The notes beneath the pieces were generated by a model that did not search any database, was not told the origin of the DNA, and saw only the letters and a program-made list of their open reading frames with translations. The position numbers and the translations under genes were made by a program. 64,000 nucleotides of DNA from Balneolaceae bacterium (lineage in GTDB: Bacteria; Bacteroidota; Rhodothermia; Balneolales; Balneolaceae): positions 1 through 64,000 of the forward strand of contig REDA01000039.1 of NCBI GenBank assembly GCA_007693745.1. The letters are read 5' to 3'. Positions 35,098 through 44,597 of the stretch are shown here, in pieces. How positions within the stretch are numbered: the stretch's first letter is position 1; each line of letters begins with the position of its first letter.

Positions 35098-36228
35098 TTA
35101 ATCTATTTTGCCCAACAGATCTTTATAATATCCTAAAAGTGTCCCGTTTATAGCATCCCAGCTATATTTTTGAGACATCTCAAGAGATTTTTCAGACATT
35201 CGGACTCTGAGTGTGTTATCTGTAATCAGATCTTCAGTCAATTTATAGAAAATATCACTTCTTTCAACAGGAATCACATAGCCATTCTCTCCATGCCTTA
35301 CCAGTGACCGGCTTCCTGAAGCATCTGCTACGATGCAAGGCAATCCGCTTGCCATAGCCTCAAGAGTCACATTGCCAAATGTTTCTGTATCCGAGGGAAA
35401 AAAGAACAGATCACTTGATGCATAGACACGGGCAAGATCTGTTCCGGTTATGAAACCGGTAAACGTTCCCCCGCGCACTGATTTCCTGACTCCGGACAAA
35501 GCCGGGCCATCTCCCGCTATCAGTGGCTTGACCTGAGGATATTTATCCCGGAGTTCATTTACCACATTTGAAAACAGTTTCAGATTTTTTTCCCAAACCA
35601 GACGGGATACAAACGTGATTACGACATCTGAATCGCCGAACCCAACTGATGTTCTCCATTCAGTATCTCTTCGCCGCGGGTTAAAGAGCTCGTGATCAAT
35701 TCCTCTTGCCCATATTTTCAGATCTGTGTCGATTCCCTGGTTTTCCAGCACAGAAATCATCGATTCGGAGGGAACATATACCTGCTCACAGTGGCGATAG
35801 AACCATCTCAGATATTTCCACAAAACAGGTTCCAGAACACCAAGGCGGTAATACTTCAGATAGCTTGAGAAATGTGTATGATAAGAAGAGACGATCGGTT
35901 TTTCATTCTTCAGCGCCCATCGCAACGCTTTAAGCCCAAGCAGATCCGGAGTGGCAATATGTACGATATCAGGATCAAACTGACTGAGTTTCTCTATGCA
36001 ATCGGGTGGAAATGAGCGTGAAAACCTGTATTCAGATCGCCCGGGAAGAGGAAGCGACGGTACTGCAATCAGAGTACCTTTGTGTTTTATGGCAGGAGCG
36101 GCTACCGTAGGCCCAAATACCAGTACATTTACCCCCTTGCTCTCCAGATAATCCACCAGCCGGTTCAGCGTTAGTGAAACACCGTCTCTTATATGATTAT
36201 AATTACCTGTAAAAATTGCTATTTTCAC
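35098..36228 (-). CDS. family 4 glycosyltransferase, lipid-glycosyltransferase-like
   Basis: A 376-residue GT-B enzyme. The N-terminus has IFTGNYNHIRDGVSLTLNRL and PIVSSYHTHFSSYLKYY, a pattern shared with lipid glycosyltransferases such as SqdX and the mannosyltransferase MgtA. The donor site has FVSRLVWEKNLKLF and SDTETFGNVTLEAMASGLP. The start codon is GTG. It is the first gene of the sphingolipid-associated operon, with the divergent SDR gene 80 bases away. Transfer of a sugar to ceramide or a glycerolipid is the likely role, but is inferred. Confidence 0.88.
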   Translation of the reverse strand: MKIAIFTGNYNHIRDGVSLTLNRLVDYLESKGVNVLVFGPTVAAPAIKHKGTLIAVPSLPLPGRSEYRFSRSFPPDCIEKLSQFDPDIVHIATPDLLGLKALRWALKNEKPIVSSYHTHFSSYLKYYRLGVLEPVLWKYLRWFYRHCEQVYVPSESMISVLENQGIDTDLKIWARGIDHELFNPRRRDTEWRTSVGFGDSDVVITFVSRLVWEKNLKLFSNVVNELRDKYPQVKPLIAGDGPALSGVRKSVRGGTFTGFITGTDLARVYASSDLFFFPSDTETFGNVTLEAMASGLPCIVADASGSRSLVRHGENGYVIPVERSDIFYKLTEDLITDNTLRVRMSEKSLEMSQKYSWDAINGTLLGYYKDLLGKID

Positions 36229-36308
36229 TCAACAGAACCTTTTTAAATGCACAAGCCAGCTGCGTATCTTGTGCTGCAATTCACTATCAGCGCAAATATA
36301 CGAATTAA

Positions 36309-37283
36309 ATGAATGCATTTGTCACCGGCGCAACCGGTTTTATTGGTAGTCATCTTGCAGATTCCCTGATCAGCAACCCCGGTTTCAGTACAGTGAAATG
36401 CCTTGTCAGAAATGATGAGAGATGGCTGAAATCAAAAAACTATGAGAGGATTAAGGGGGATCTGCATTCACATAAGGCCCTCACTGCAGCACTTGATGAT
36501 ACGGATGTTCTGTTTCACATTGCTGCACTTGTAAAAGCACCATCTCAGAAAGAGTTTGATTTCGTGAACGTTGAAGCAACTGAACAGCTGATACGCCTAG
36601 CCGTTAAAACGGGAGTAAAAAAAATTGTTGTCCTCTCTTCTCTTGCTGCAAGCGGACCGAGCAGCGGACGGGCACTCACAGAGCAGGATCCAATGAAGCC
36701 TGTGAGTATGTACGGGCGATCAAAGCTTGCAATGGAACAAAGAATACATGAAATTGCAACGGATGATGTCAGCATTACCATCCTGCGGCCACCGGCTGTG
36801 TATGGCCCCCGTGAAGAACAGATTTTTACTCTCTTCAAGATGATGAGCAAAGGGTTTGCGCCACTCATCGGTGACGGAAATTCACCACTCATATCCACGA
36901 TATTTGTAGATGACCTTGTAGATGCCCTCATAAAAGCGGCCGGAGATAACCGCAATGGAGTGCACACCTATTTCGTTACAGGCCAGGAAATCGCAAACTG
37001 GAATCAGATAAAGCATATTTATTCCACAGTAATGAATAAACAGGTACTCTCTCTGAAAATCCCGCCTAATCTGGTGAAAGGTATCGCCGGTATTATTGAA
37101 ACTTCTGCTGGTTTTTTTGGTTCATATCCTGTTGTGAACAGAGAAAAAGCGAATGAAATGGTGCTGGAGTGGACTTGCAGCGGGAAAAAAGCAGAAGATG
37201 AACTTGGATTTACTCCCGATTACTCTATCCAGGAAGGCTTATCCAGAACCCTCAGATGGTACAAAATTAATAATTGGCTATAA
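36309..37283 (+). CDS. extended short-chain dehydrogenase/reductase, candidate ketosphinganine/ceramide reductase
   Basis: A 324-residue NAD(P)-dependent epimerase/dehydratase-type protein. It has TGATGFIGSHL at residues 6-16 and catalytic Y135 and K139 in YGRSK, with IAAL and RPPAVYGPRE typical of extended SDRs. In Caulobacter the ceramide pathway reductase CerR is an enzyme of this class encoded near spt, so this divergent neighbour is a candidate for the reduction step. Sterol or flavonoid-reductase-like functions remain possible. The next gene starts three bases after its stop. Confidence 0.85.
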   Translation: MNAFVTGATGFIGSHLADSLISNPGFSTVKCLVRNDERWLKSKNYERIKGDLHSHKALTAALDDTDVLFHIAALVKAPSQKEFDFVNVEATEQLIRLAVKTGVKKIVVLSSLAASGPSSGRALTEQDPMKPVSMYGRSKLAMEQRIHEIATDDVSITILRPPAVYGPREEQIFTLFKMMSKGFAPLIGDGNSPLISTIFVDDLVDALIKAAGDNRNGVHTYFVTGQEIANWNQIKHIYSTVMNKQVLSLKIPPNLVKGIAGIIETSAGFFGSYPVVNREKANEMVLEWTCSGKKAEDELGFTPDYSIQEGLSRTLRWYKINNWL

Positions 37284-37286
37284 TCT

Positions 37287-38825
37287 ATGATCAGGCTATC
37301 ACTCGTTACCCTTTGCACAGCTCTGCTAACTCTGCTGCTCAGTAATCCATCCTATTCACAACCGGTCAGAGATTTCAGCAAACAGCTTGAAATTCCATCC
37401 ATAATCTCCATCACCAGCTCTGATACTCATCTCTATGTTCTATCTGAAACAGAGGGTCTTGTCGTTTTCAGGGCGCGTCCAGATTCCCTTCAGTGGCTTT
37501 ACACCTCATCCGGGATGCAGGAAAGGGGACACACACTACAGAGTGACATTCGATTTGCCTATCTCTTTGGTGAAGGAAGAAGACTGACGATCATTGAACC
37601 AACCTCTGTTCTGGGAGTCTACTCCTCTACTGTACTCCCCTCCCGGCCTGTGAGTGCCGAACGAATTGGCTTTCAGCTTTTTGTCAACATGGAGGATGGA
37701 TCCCTGGGTGTATTGAGCCTGGAAAGCCCCGAAAGTGTTGACGAAGAAATTAAGCTGATCCAAACCGGATCTGAATATATCATTGATATCGCTTCGGATG
37801 GAAATAATTTACTCTACTCGTTGACAGCCAATAACAGATTGCAGCAATATGAAGTATCTGAAAATGACATCTCCCTGATTACGGAAGCTGAAATTTCACT
37901 GCGCACCGAAAGATTATTTCTGGTAAATGGCACACTGTACGGCTCAGGCAGAAATGGTTCATTGTTTACAATCTCCGGCAGCGGCACTGCGCGGAATATC
38001 GCTTCTCTCGATTCTCAGGTGACCAATATTTTGCATTGGAATGAAATTACATTGATCCGTACTTCCGGCGGATCACTGTGGACGTTTGACGGCTCTTCAT
38101 CACATCTGCAGAACTGGAAACCCGGAGATTCAGCCGGGAATTTTATCACCCTCTCTGAGGGAACTGTATGGGTGAGCGAATTTGATTTTCTTGCGCCTGT
38201 GACGCTTCACGCCGCCGGTGAGGGAAGCCAGCCTGGCGGTTTCGCTGAAAACTCATTTCTCATTCGTACGATCCCCGATATTACGATGCCTTTCCCGAGG
38301 CCCTTTATCATCCCGATAGAGATGGAAAATGGTATCCCCACAGAGAATATCACTTTCTCTTATTCTGCTCCGTTTACAAATGCAAGAATACGTGGCAACA
38401 CATTTTACTGGCAGCCTGCCGCCGCTCAGAATGGCAGACATGAAGTGACAATAACAGCAACTTCATCAGATGGCAGATCAGACAGCAAGTCATTTATCCT
38501 GGATCTGCGCCCCTTTAATGCTCCTCCCCAATTCTCTCCTGCCCGACCGGTAACAATTCCCGGCAGTGAACCCTTTGAGTTTCAGATATCTGCTTTCGAT
38601 CCTGACGGAGCAGATCAGGATCTGATCAGATATCTGGGAGTGGATCTTCCGGAAGGTGCCGAACTCAATGAACGTACGGGGCTTCTCCGCTGGACACCAT
38701 CACCAAGGCAAACCGGAGAACATACCTTTCGCGTGATTGCAACGGATCAGTTTGGAGCTGCCTCATCTCAGGTATTTGAATTCCGCGTAATTGAAATTGA
38801 GACAGACGAAACAGAAGTTTTTTAA
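37287..38825 (+). CDS. secreted protein with beta-propeller-like N-half and cadherin-like repeats
   Basis: A 512-residue protein with a signal peptide (about 1-24, cleavage near SYSQ). Residues about 30-325 consist of short beta-strand repeats such as HLYVLSETEGLVVF and NILHWNEITLIRTSGGSLWTF, suggesting a beta-propeller. Residues about 330-505 hold two Ig/cadherin-like modules, with FTNARIRGNTFYWQPAAAQNGRHEVTITATS and LLRWTPSPRQTGEHTFRVIATDQFG, the second typical of putative-Ig cadherin repeats. The C-terminus is short and acidic, without a sorting domain seen. The role is unknown; likely periplasmic or cell-surface. It lies between the SDR and mutY genes and seems cotranscribed. Confidence 0.7.
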   Translation: MIRLSLVTLCTALLTLLLSNPSYSQPVRDFSKQLEIPSIISITSSDTHLYVLSETEGLVVFRARPDSLQWLYTSSGMQERGHTLQSDIRFAYLFGEGRRLTIIEPTSVLGVYSSTVLPSRPVSAERIGFQLFVNMEDGSLGVLSLESPESVDEEIKLIQTGSEYIIDIASDGNNLLYSLTANNRLQQYEVSENDISLITEAEISLRTERLFLVNGTLYGSGRNGSLFTISGSGTARNIASLDSQVTNILHWNEITLIRTSGGSLWTFDGSSSHLQNWKPGDSAGNFITLSEGTVWVSEFDFLAPVTLHAAGEGSQPGGFAENSFLIRTIPDITMPFPRPFIIPIEMENGIPTENITFSYSAPFTNARIRGNTFYWQPAAAQNGRHEVTITATSSDGRSDSKSFILDLRPFNAPPQFSPARPVTIPGSEPFEFQISAFDPDGADQDLIRYLGVDLPEGAELNERTGLLRWTPSPRQTGEHTFRVIATDQFGAASSQVFEFRVIEIETDETEVF

Positions 38826-38826
38826 G

Positions 38827-39927
38827 GTGACTGATCTCTTTTCTGCAAATCTCATTCAATGGTACCGGGAAAATAAGCGGGATCTGCCCTGGAGAGAAAC
38901 ATCCGACCCTTACAGGATCTGGGTTTCAGAAATCATGCTGCAGCAGACCAGAGTAGATACTGTCATCCCATACTATCATCGTTTTCTTGAAGTATTCCCC
39001 ACTGTTACAGCACTTGCCGAAGCAGATCAGCAGCAGGTTTTAAAAATCTGGGAAGGACTTGGATATTACAGCCGTGCCAGAAACCTTCATTCCGGAGCCC
39101 GCTATCTGATGGAGTCTCACAATGGAGAAGTGCCTCAGAACAGAGCTGAATTACTTAATGTTAAAGGAATCGGAACCTACACTGCCGCGGCGATACTAAG
39201 TATCGCATTCGGACAAAAGCACGCTGTTGTTGATGGTAATGTACTCAGAGTTCTCAGCCGTTATGCCGGAATCCGGGAGGATATCCGGTCTGGCCGGGTG
39301 GTTAATGAGATACAGAAAATCGCCGATCAGCTGATTCCGGATGATCATCCGGGTGATTTCAATCAGGCTCTCATGGAACTTGGAGCCACTCTTTGCAAAC
39401 CGGTATCTCCTCTCTGTAACAACTGTCCGCTTTCTTCAGGGTGCAAAGCCTGGAATCTGGCGGAGACAGACACCATCCCTTATAAATCACCAGCAAAGAA
39501 AATTCCTCACTACGAGATAGCTGCAGGCCTTATTCTAAATGAAAAGCTTGAATTACTTATCGCACTCAGACCCGAGCATGGCATGCTGGGCGGTTTATGG
39601 GAATTCCCGGGCGGAAAAAAAGAGCAGGGTGAAACGCTCGAGGAAACAGTTAAACGAGAACTCCTTGAGGAACTGGGTGTTCAAGTTCGAACAGGGGATC
39701 TCTTGATCAGCCTCAATCACACATATTCTCATTTTAAAATCACTTTACACGCCTATTGGTGCAGGATTATTTCCGGAGTGCCGTCACCACGATCAAGCCA
39801 GCAGCTGCGTTGGGTATCTGCCGATGAACTCGATGTTTACCCCTTTCCAAAAGCAAACAAACTGATTATTAAAAGAGTTGCCAGGCTTGACACGAGTGAT
39901 CTTGAAAACGTGTTTGGAAAAATATGA
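38827..39927 (+). CDS. mutY: A/G-specific adenine glycosylase
   Basis: Removes adenine mispaired with 8-oxoguanine. The N-terminal HhH-GPD domain has EIMLQQTRVDTVIPYY with the catalytic glutamate, the HhH loop LNVKGIGTYTAAAI and AVVDGNVLRVLSRY with the catalytic aspartate. Four cysteines in CKPVSPLCNNCPLSSGC bind the [4Fe-4S] cluster. The C-terminal Nudix-like domain recognises 8-oxoguanine, with GGKKEQGETLEETVKRELLE keeping a Nudix-box pattern. The GTG at 38827, one base after the previous stop, is chosen; a TTG at 38791 would overlap that gene by 35 bases. Length is 366 residues. Confidence 0.93.
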   Translation: MTDLFSANLIQWYRENKRDLPWRETSDPYRIWVSEIMLQQTRVDTVIPYYHRFLEVFPTVTALAEADQQQVLKIWEGLGYYSRARNLHSGARYLMESHNGEVPQNRAELLNVKGIGTYTAAAILSIAFGQKHAVVDGNVLRVLSRYAGIREDIRSGRVVNEIQKIADQLIPDDHPGDFNQALMELGATLCKPVSPLCNNCPLSSGCKAWNLAETDTIPYKSPAKKIPHYEIAAGLILNEKLELLIALRPEHGMLGGLWEFPGGKKEQGETLEETVKRELLEELGVQVRTGDLLISLNHTYSHFKITLHAYWCRIISGVPSPRSSQQLRWVSADELDVYPFPKANKLIIKRVARLDTSDLENVFGKI

Positions 39928-40763
39928 ACAGGGCAGCGCTCAGAAAAAGAAGTGACGCAACACTGCGGGAACTTGGATTCTATCTGGATGAGATCAACGA
40001 TCATGTGGAGAAGGAAGAGTATATATTTTCAGACCCGGTCCGGTTCATGCACGAATTCACACTGAAACAGGACAAAGAAGTTGCCGGTTTTCTCGCAGCA
40101 TTACTGGCCTGGGGAAGAAGGGATATCGTTATCGCCAAATCAGCAGAGCTCTTTATGAGAATGGGATCCAGCCCGTATCAGTTTGTAATGAAATATGGTC
40201 AGCCGGAGTTTAAATATCTCGAGGGTTTCAAACACCGGACATTCAGAGCTGAAGATCTGCACGGTATTATTCTATCCCTGAAATCAATATTACATGATTT
40301 TGAAGATTTTGAAGCTTTTTGGGCTGATTGCTACCGTAAAGCGCAGCAGACCCGCCGCCCGCTGATCGCTCTGTTCAGGGAACAGTTTCTGAATCAGTCG
40401 AACGGGATGCTTAAAAGAACCCTGAAACACATTTCGACCCCTGAAAAAGGAAGCCCCTGCAAACGACTCTTTATGTACCTGAGATGGACAATCCGAAAGA
40501 ACAGTCCGGTTGATCCCGGAATATGGGATTTCATGACACCGGCTGAACTGCAGATTCCGCTGGACGTTCATGTAGCGCGGCAATCGCGAAGATATGGCCT
40601 GCTTACCAGAAAAAGCAACGACTGGGAAGCCGTTCAGCAGTTGACAGCGACACTTCGTAAACTTAATAAAGATGATCCGGCAAGATATGATTTTGCCCTT
40701 TTTGGATTGGGTGCGCTCAACTGTGCCCTCCCGGGAAAATATTTGCTGAACAAAGAGTATTAG
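39924..40763 (+). CDS. TIGR02757-family protein
   Basis: A 279-residue soluble protein of the conserved family TIGR02757 (DUF2400), whose function is not known. Visible elements include FLAALLAWGRRDIVIAKS and the C-terminal IPLDVHVARQSRRYGLL, followed by a DPARYDFALFGLGALNC stretch. The last part resembles the end of an HhH-GPD glycosylase fold, and the ATGA overlap with mutY suggests a DNA-repair link. Both are weak evidence. Confidence 0.85.
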   Translation: MNRAALRKRSDATLRELGFYLDEINDHVEKEEYIFSDPVRFMHEFTLKQDKEVAGFLAALLAWGRRDIVIAKSAELFMRMGSSPYQFVMKYGQPEFKYLEGFKHRTFRAEDLHGIILSLKSILHDFEDFEAFWADCYRKAQQTRRPLIALFREQFLNQSNGMLKRTLKHISTPEKGSPCKRLFMYLRWTIRKNSPVDPGIWDFMTPAELQIPLDVHVARQSRRYGLLTRKSNDWEAVQQLTATLRKLNKDDPARYDFALFGLGALNCALPGKYLLNKEY

Positions 40764-40833
40764 GTTCTTTTTTTTCTTTTAAACTCTCCATATATTTCGT
40801 ATCTGCAAAAAATTACAAATGTAACACGAGATT

Positions 40834-41028
40834 ATGATAGGAGTAAATGTAAAGGATAACGAAAGCATTGACAGAGCCATCAATCGCTTTAAAAAAATGA
40901 TTACCCGTTCACGTATTCTGAATGAATACAAAGACAGACAACAGTTTATCAAACCGTCTGAAGAGAAGCGCGAGGCGATGAAAAAAAGTGTTCGTGAAGA
41001 AAGACGAAGACAGCGGGAAAATTATTGA
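40834..41028 (+). CDS. rpsU: 30S ribosomal protein bS21
   Basis: A 64-residue basic protein. The sequence MIGVNVKDNESIDRAINRFK and the arginine-rich C-terminus ERRRQREN match bS21, which sits at the platform of the small subunit near the anti-Shine-Dalgarno end of 16S rRNA. The gene has its own 70-base upstream region. Its 3' end overlaps the 3' end of radA, on the opposite strand, by seven bases. Confidence 0.95.
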   Translation: MIGVNVKDNESIDRAINRFKKMITRSRILNEYKDRQQFIKPSEEKREAMKKSVREERRRQRENY

Positions 41029-42371
41029 TATTTAACCAGATCCCGGATAAATCTGTTCGTTTTCAGTTCAATTTTTCCGGGTATCGCTGTATCAGGTTTA
41101 GGTGAATATACTTCTTTGAACCCCATCTTTTCTGCCTCACTGATACGGCGCTCCATTAAAGGTACTTTACGTATCTCGCCGGACAAACCCACTTCCCCGA
41201 TATAGAGAGAGTTTCCGTTTACGGGTTTGTCCCGTAAGCTTGACCAGAGTGCCATGACCACAGCCAGGTCCGCAGCGGGATCCGATATTTTTAGTCCGCC
41301 GGCAATATTTAAATAGACATCCTGTCCTGAAAATGGCAGGCCGGTTCTTTTCTCCAGCACAGCAATAAGAAGTGAAAGCCTTCTTTGATCAAATCCGCTT
41401 GCTGTTCTCTGGGGTGTGCCAAAATTACTGGGAGTAACCAGTGCCTGAACCTCAGCCAGAATAGGCCTGCTTCCTTCCATAATACACGTTATTGCATTTC
41501 CGCTGACTTCACCTGTTACATCTGTAAGAAAGAGAGCCGACGGATTAAGTACCTGTTCGAGACCATTTGCCTTCATCTCAAAAACCCCCACCTCCTGAGC
41601 CGGACCAAATCTGTTCTTGATGCATCTCAAGAGTCTGTAGTAGTGGTTTTTATCTCCTTCAAACTGGAGAACCGTATCTACCATATGCTCCAGTATCCGC
41701 GGTCCTGCGATGTCCCCCTCTTTCGTAACATGGCCAACCATGAGGGTTGTGATACCCTCTTTTTTCGCAATCTGCTGAAGCATCACTGAGCACTCCCGTA
41801 TCTGCTGTATGCTGCCCGGTAAACTGTTCAGGTCTTTACTGAAGAGTGTCTGAATGGAGTCAATCACCATAAGGTCGGGCTTGAGAGTCCGGGCCTGCCG
41901 GATTAATGCTGAAATCTCTGTATTCTGACCGATGTAGAGATGCTCTCCCTCCAGTCCTATTCTTGAAGCCCGCTGCTTTATCTGTGTGGCAGATTCCTCT
42001 CCTGCTACATAAAATAGTTTCATACCCGGATTCTGTCTGGCAATTTGCAGCATCAGCGTGCTTTTTCCTATACCGGGATCCCCTCCAAGAAGAAGAAAAG
42101 AGCCTTTAATTAACCCTCCACCAAGAACTCTGTCAAATTCGCGAAGCTGGGTTGAGAGTCTTTCACTTTCAGAAAATGTTATCTCAGAGAGCAGAACCGG
42201 ATCTGCCTGAAGAGTATCGGAAATATCCGTTTTATGTCTGTTTTGCTTCTCCTTAACCACCTCTCTTTCTGAAAAGCTGTTCCACTCACTGCAAGAAGGG
42301 CAGCTTCCAAGCCATTTCGGTGAAATATGTCCGCAGTTTTCACAAACAAAGTTGGACGTTTTTTTTGCCAT
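41022..42371 (-). CDS. radA: DNA repair protein RadA
   Basis: A 449-residue RecA-like ATPase that promotes branch migration in recombination repair. The N-terminal zinc ribbon has C10, C13, C24 and C27. The Walker A motif GGDPGIGKST is at residues 96-105, Walker B is near LMVIDSIQTLF, and the KNRFG motif specific to RadA is present. A Lon-like C-terminal domain includes GLPFSGQDVYLNIAGG. It is downstream of the UPF0104 gene and converges on rpsU. Confidence 0.95.
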   Translation of the reverse strand: MAKKTSNFVCENCGHISPKWLGSCPSCSEWNSFSEREVVKEKQNRHKTDISDTLQADPVLLSEITFSESERLSTQLREFDRVLGGGLIKGSFLLLGGDPGIGKSTLMLQIARQNPGMKLFYVAGEESATQIKQRASRIGLEGEHLYIGQNTEISALIRQARTLKPDLMVIDSIQTLFSKDLNSLPGSIQQIRECSVMLQQIAKKEGITTLMVGHVTKEGDIAGPRILEHMVDTVLQFEGDKNHYYRLLRCIKNRFGPAQEVGVFEMKANGLEQVLNPSALFLTDVTGEVSGNAITCIMEGSRPILAEVQALVTPSNFGTPQRTASGFDQRRLSLLIAVLEKRTGLPFSGQDVYLNIAGGLKISDPAADLAVVMALWSSLRDKPVNGNSLYIGEVGLSGEIRKVPLMERRISEAEKMGFKEVYSPKPDTAIPGKIELKTNRFIRDLVKYQ

Positions 42372-42388
42372 TTTTCTTATATCGTAAA

Positions 42389-43432
42389 TTAGACTCTGAA
42401 GTTATCATCAACGGTGGCTTTTATATACCACAACATCGCCATAATTCCCAGACCGATACTGATATAATAGGTGATAATTCTCCAGAGAAACACAGCCAGC
42501 CCGATAAATCCGCTTCTGTCAATCAGTGGTCCCATGAACAGTGCAAACAGACCTTCAACACCGCCGGAGCCTCCTGGTGTGGGGATTACCAAAAATGCAA
42601 GATTCATTGCCAGGCTTCTCAGTACCATAAGGGTTTCATCTCCGGGCAGAAGGCTTAAAATCACAATTACAGGCAGTGCTATCCTGCAGAGCCAGCTGGC
42701 GGTTGAAAGAAGAAATGCCTTCACTACAAAAGCAATTGGCTTCTCTCTGAGTCTGCCGGAATAGAGGACAAGATTTTCTGCTTCAGCTTCGGCTCTGGCT
42801 GAAAATTTTCTGAGCAGGGGTAATTTAAAAATTCTTGTAATCACCCTGCTGAGTGATGCCGGGTTAATAAGAAGCCCGTAAGCTAATAATGCGCCATAAG
42901 TGAGCAGAGTTATATAGATTAAAAGCATCGCAGCATTGCCCACTAGACCGATTTCATCAGGCAGTACTTTGAACCAGATTCCGCAAATTAATAAAATGGG
43001 TACGGCCAGAGCATACCAGAACTGATCCAGCATCACACCGTAGAGAACTATGGCAGAGGACTTCCCAAGCTTCAGTCCCTCTCTCATCATGGCAAACGTT
43101 GCGACCGGCGCTCCACCAATCGTCGAAGGTGTAATGGCTGAAGCAAAATCCCATGTGAGGGCAATGCGGATTGAAGCCATTTTACCAATCGCCTTTTCAG
43201 CAAGAAAGCGAATTTTCGCTGCTGAAAAGTACACTTTCAGAAGTGTGACCCCAATAGCCAGCACCAATCCCGGAAGCCGTTTTGGCTTCAGATGCTCGAG
43301 TATTCCCGGAGTATAGGTCAGGTACACGACAATCGCCATACTGATCACACTCAGGGCAATGGATATTGCCATGTATTTGTATGAAATCAGAGGTTTTGTC
43401 AACCGGGTATCGCTATGTGCACTTTCCTGCAA
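42389..43432 (-). CDS. UPF0104-family membrane protein (flippase-like domain)
   Basis: A 347-residue protein with about eight to nine transmembrane helices, similar to the membrane domain of lysylphosphatidylglycerol synthase. Family signatures are SAITPSTIGGAPVATFAMMR and IPTPGGSGGVEGLF. Such proteins are thought to move lipids or lipid-linked compounds between leaflets. The first frame start is a TTG at 43432; an ATG at 43372 is an alternative that would shorten the N-terminus by 20 residues. The radA gene follows after 17 bases. Confidence 0.85.
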   Translation of the reverse strand: MQESAHSDTRLTKPLISYKYMAISIALSVISMAIVVYLTYTPGILEHLKPKRLPGLVLAIGVTLLKVYFSAAKIRFLAEKAIGKMASIRIALTWDFASAITPSTIGGAPVATFAMMREGLKLGKSSAIVLYGVMLDQFWYALAVPILLICGIWFKVLPDEIGLVGNAAMLLIYITLLTYGALLAYGLLINPASLSRVITRIFKLPLLRKFSARAEAEAENLVLYSGRLREKPIAFVVKAFLLSTASWLCRIALPVIVILSLLPGDETLMVLRSLAMNLAFLVIPTPGGSGGVEGLFALFMGPLIDRSGFIGLAVFLWRIITYYISIGLGIMAMLWYIKATVDDNFRV

Positions 43433-43464
43433 AGAGTAAGAGCTTTTTTTGATGTGTTAAAGTC

Positions 43465-43503
43465 AAAAAAAAAGCCATACCGTAATTTGTCGGTATGGCT
43501 TTT
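43465..43503 (-). terminator. intrinsic terminator of the aldolase gene
   Basis: GCCATACCG (43474-43482) pairs with CGGTATGGC (43491-43499) around an eight-base loop. On the minus strand a run of nine T follows (complement of 43465-43473). It lies 18 bases after the aldolase stop. It separates the aldolase from the downstream UPF0104-radA genes. Confidence 0.9.
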
Positions 43504-43520
43504 CTTGAAAAAGCGCCTTA

Positions 43521-44597
43521 TCAGGCTATTGTGATTTCATCACTCAGGTAAACATCCTGGATTGTATTCAGCAGTTTCACTCCCTCAGCCATTGGCCTTT
43601 GGAATGCTTTTCTTCCGCTGATCAAGCCCATACCCCCTGCTCTCTTATTCACTACGGCTGTTTTAACAGCGTCAGCAAAATCGTCGGCTCCTGAAGCTCC
43701 GCCTGAATTAATCAGTCCTGCACGACCCATATAGCCGTTTGCAACCTGATAACGTGTCAGGTCTATGAGACTATCCGTTGTCAGTTCATCATAGATTCTC
43801 TGATCCAGTTTTCCGTAGCTGGAGCCACCCGTATTCAGGGCAAGAAATCCGCCATTATTCTCAGGGAGTTTCTGTTTGACAATATCAGCACCAATCGTAA
43901 CTCCCAGGTGGTTGGCCTGACCGGTAAGATCAGCCGATGAGTGATAATCCACACCATCTACCTTAAATGCACTGTTTCTGGTGTAGCACCATAGTACAGT
44001 TGCCATACCCAATTCATGAGCATAATCAAAGGCTTCAGCTACTTCAACGATCTGCCTGGATGACTCTTCAGAACCGAAATAGATGGTCGCGCCCACAGCA
44101 GCTGCACCCATATCATAAGCCTTCTGAATGGTTCCAAACATGATCTGATCAAATGTGTTTGGATAGGTCAGTAATTCGTTGTGATTAATTTTTACAAGGA
44201 AGGGTATCTTGTGCGCATACTTCCTGGCTACTGAACCGAGAACACCAAATGTGGACGCTACTGCATTACAACCACCTTCAATGGCAAGTTCCACAATTTT
44301 TTCCGGGTCAAAGTAGATCGGATTTTTTGCAAATGATGCACCGGCACTATGCTCGATGCCCTGATCTACCGGCAATATGGAGAGATAACCTGTCCCCCCG
44401 AGGCGTCCGTTATCGAGTAATCTCTGCAGGTTGTGGAGTACTCTGATATTTCTGTCTGAATGATACCACACATCATCTACATAGGATGATGAGGGCAGAT
44501 GTATCTGCTCTTTAGGAATGGTCTTACATACATGGTTGAGTAATGCATCAGCATCTTTCCCTAACAGTTCTTCTATACTTGATTTATTTAGTGTCAT
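43521..44597 (-). CDS. fbaB: class I fructose-bisphosphate aldolase
   Basis: A 358-residue Schiff-base aldolase of the FbaB (DhnA) type, which splits fructose 1,6-bisphosphate in glycolysis or makes it in gluconeogenesis. It has [17 protein letters not shown] near the N-terminus, [12 protein letters not shown] and [13 protein letters not shown] in the barrel, and [19 protein letters not shown] near the C-terminal phosphate site. No zinc-ligand motif of class II enzymes is seen. It is a single-gene unit with its own terminator. Confidence 0.93.
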   Translation of the reverse strand: MTLNKSSIEELLGKDADALLNHVCKTIPKEQIHLPSSSYVDDVWYHSDRNIRVLHNLQRLLDNGRLGGTGYLSILPVDQGIEHSAGASFAKNPIYFDPEKIVELAIEGGCNAVASTFGVLGSVARKYAHKIPFLVKINHNELLTYPNTFDQIMFGTIQKAYDMGAAAVGATIYFGSEESSRQIVEVAEAFDYAHELGMATVLWCYTRNSAFKVDGVDYHSSADLTGQANHLGVTIGADIVKQKLPENNGGFLALNTGGSSYGKLDQRIYDELTTDSLIDLTRYQVANGYMGRAGLINSGGASGADDFADAVKTAVVNKRAGGMGLISGRKAFQRPMAEGVKLLNTIQDVYLSDEITIA

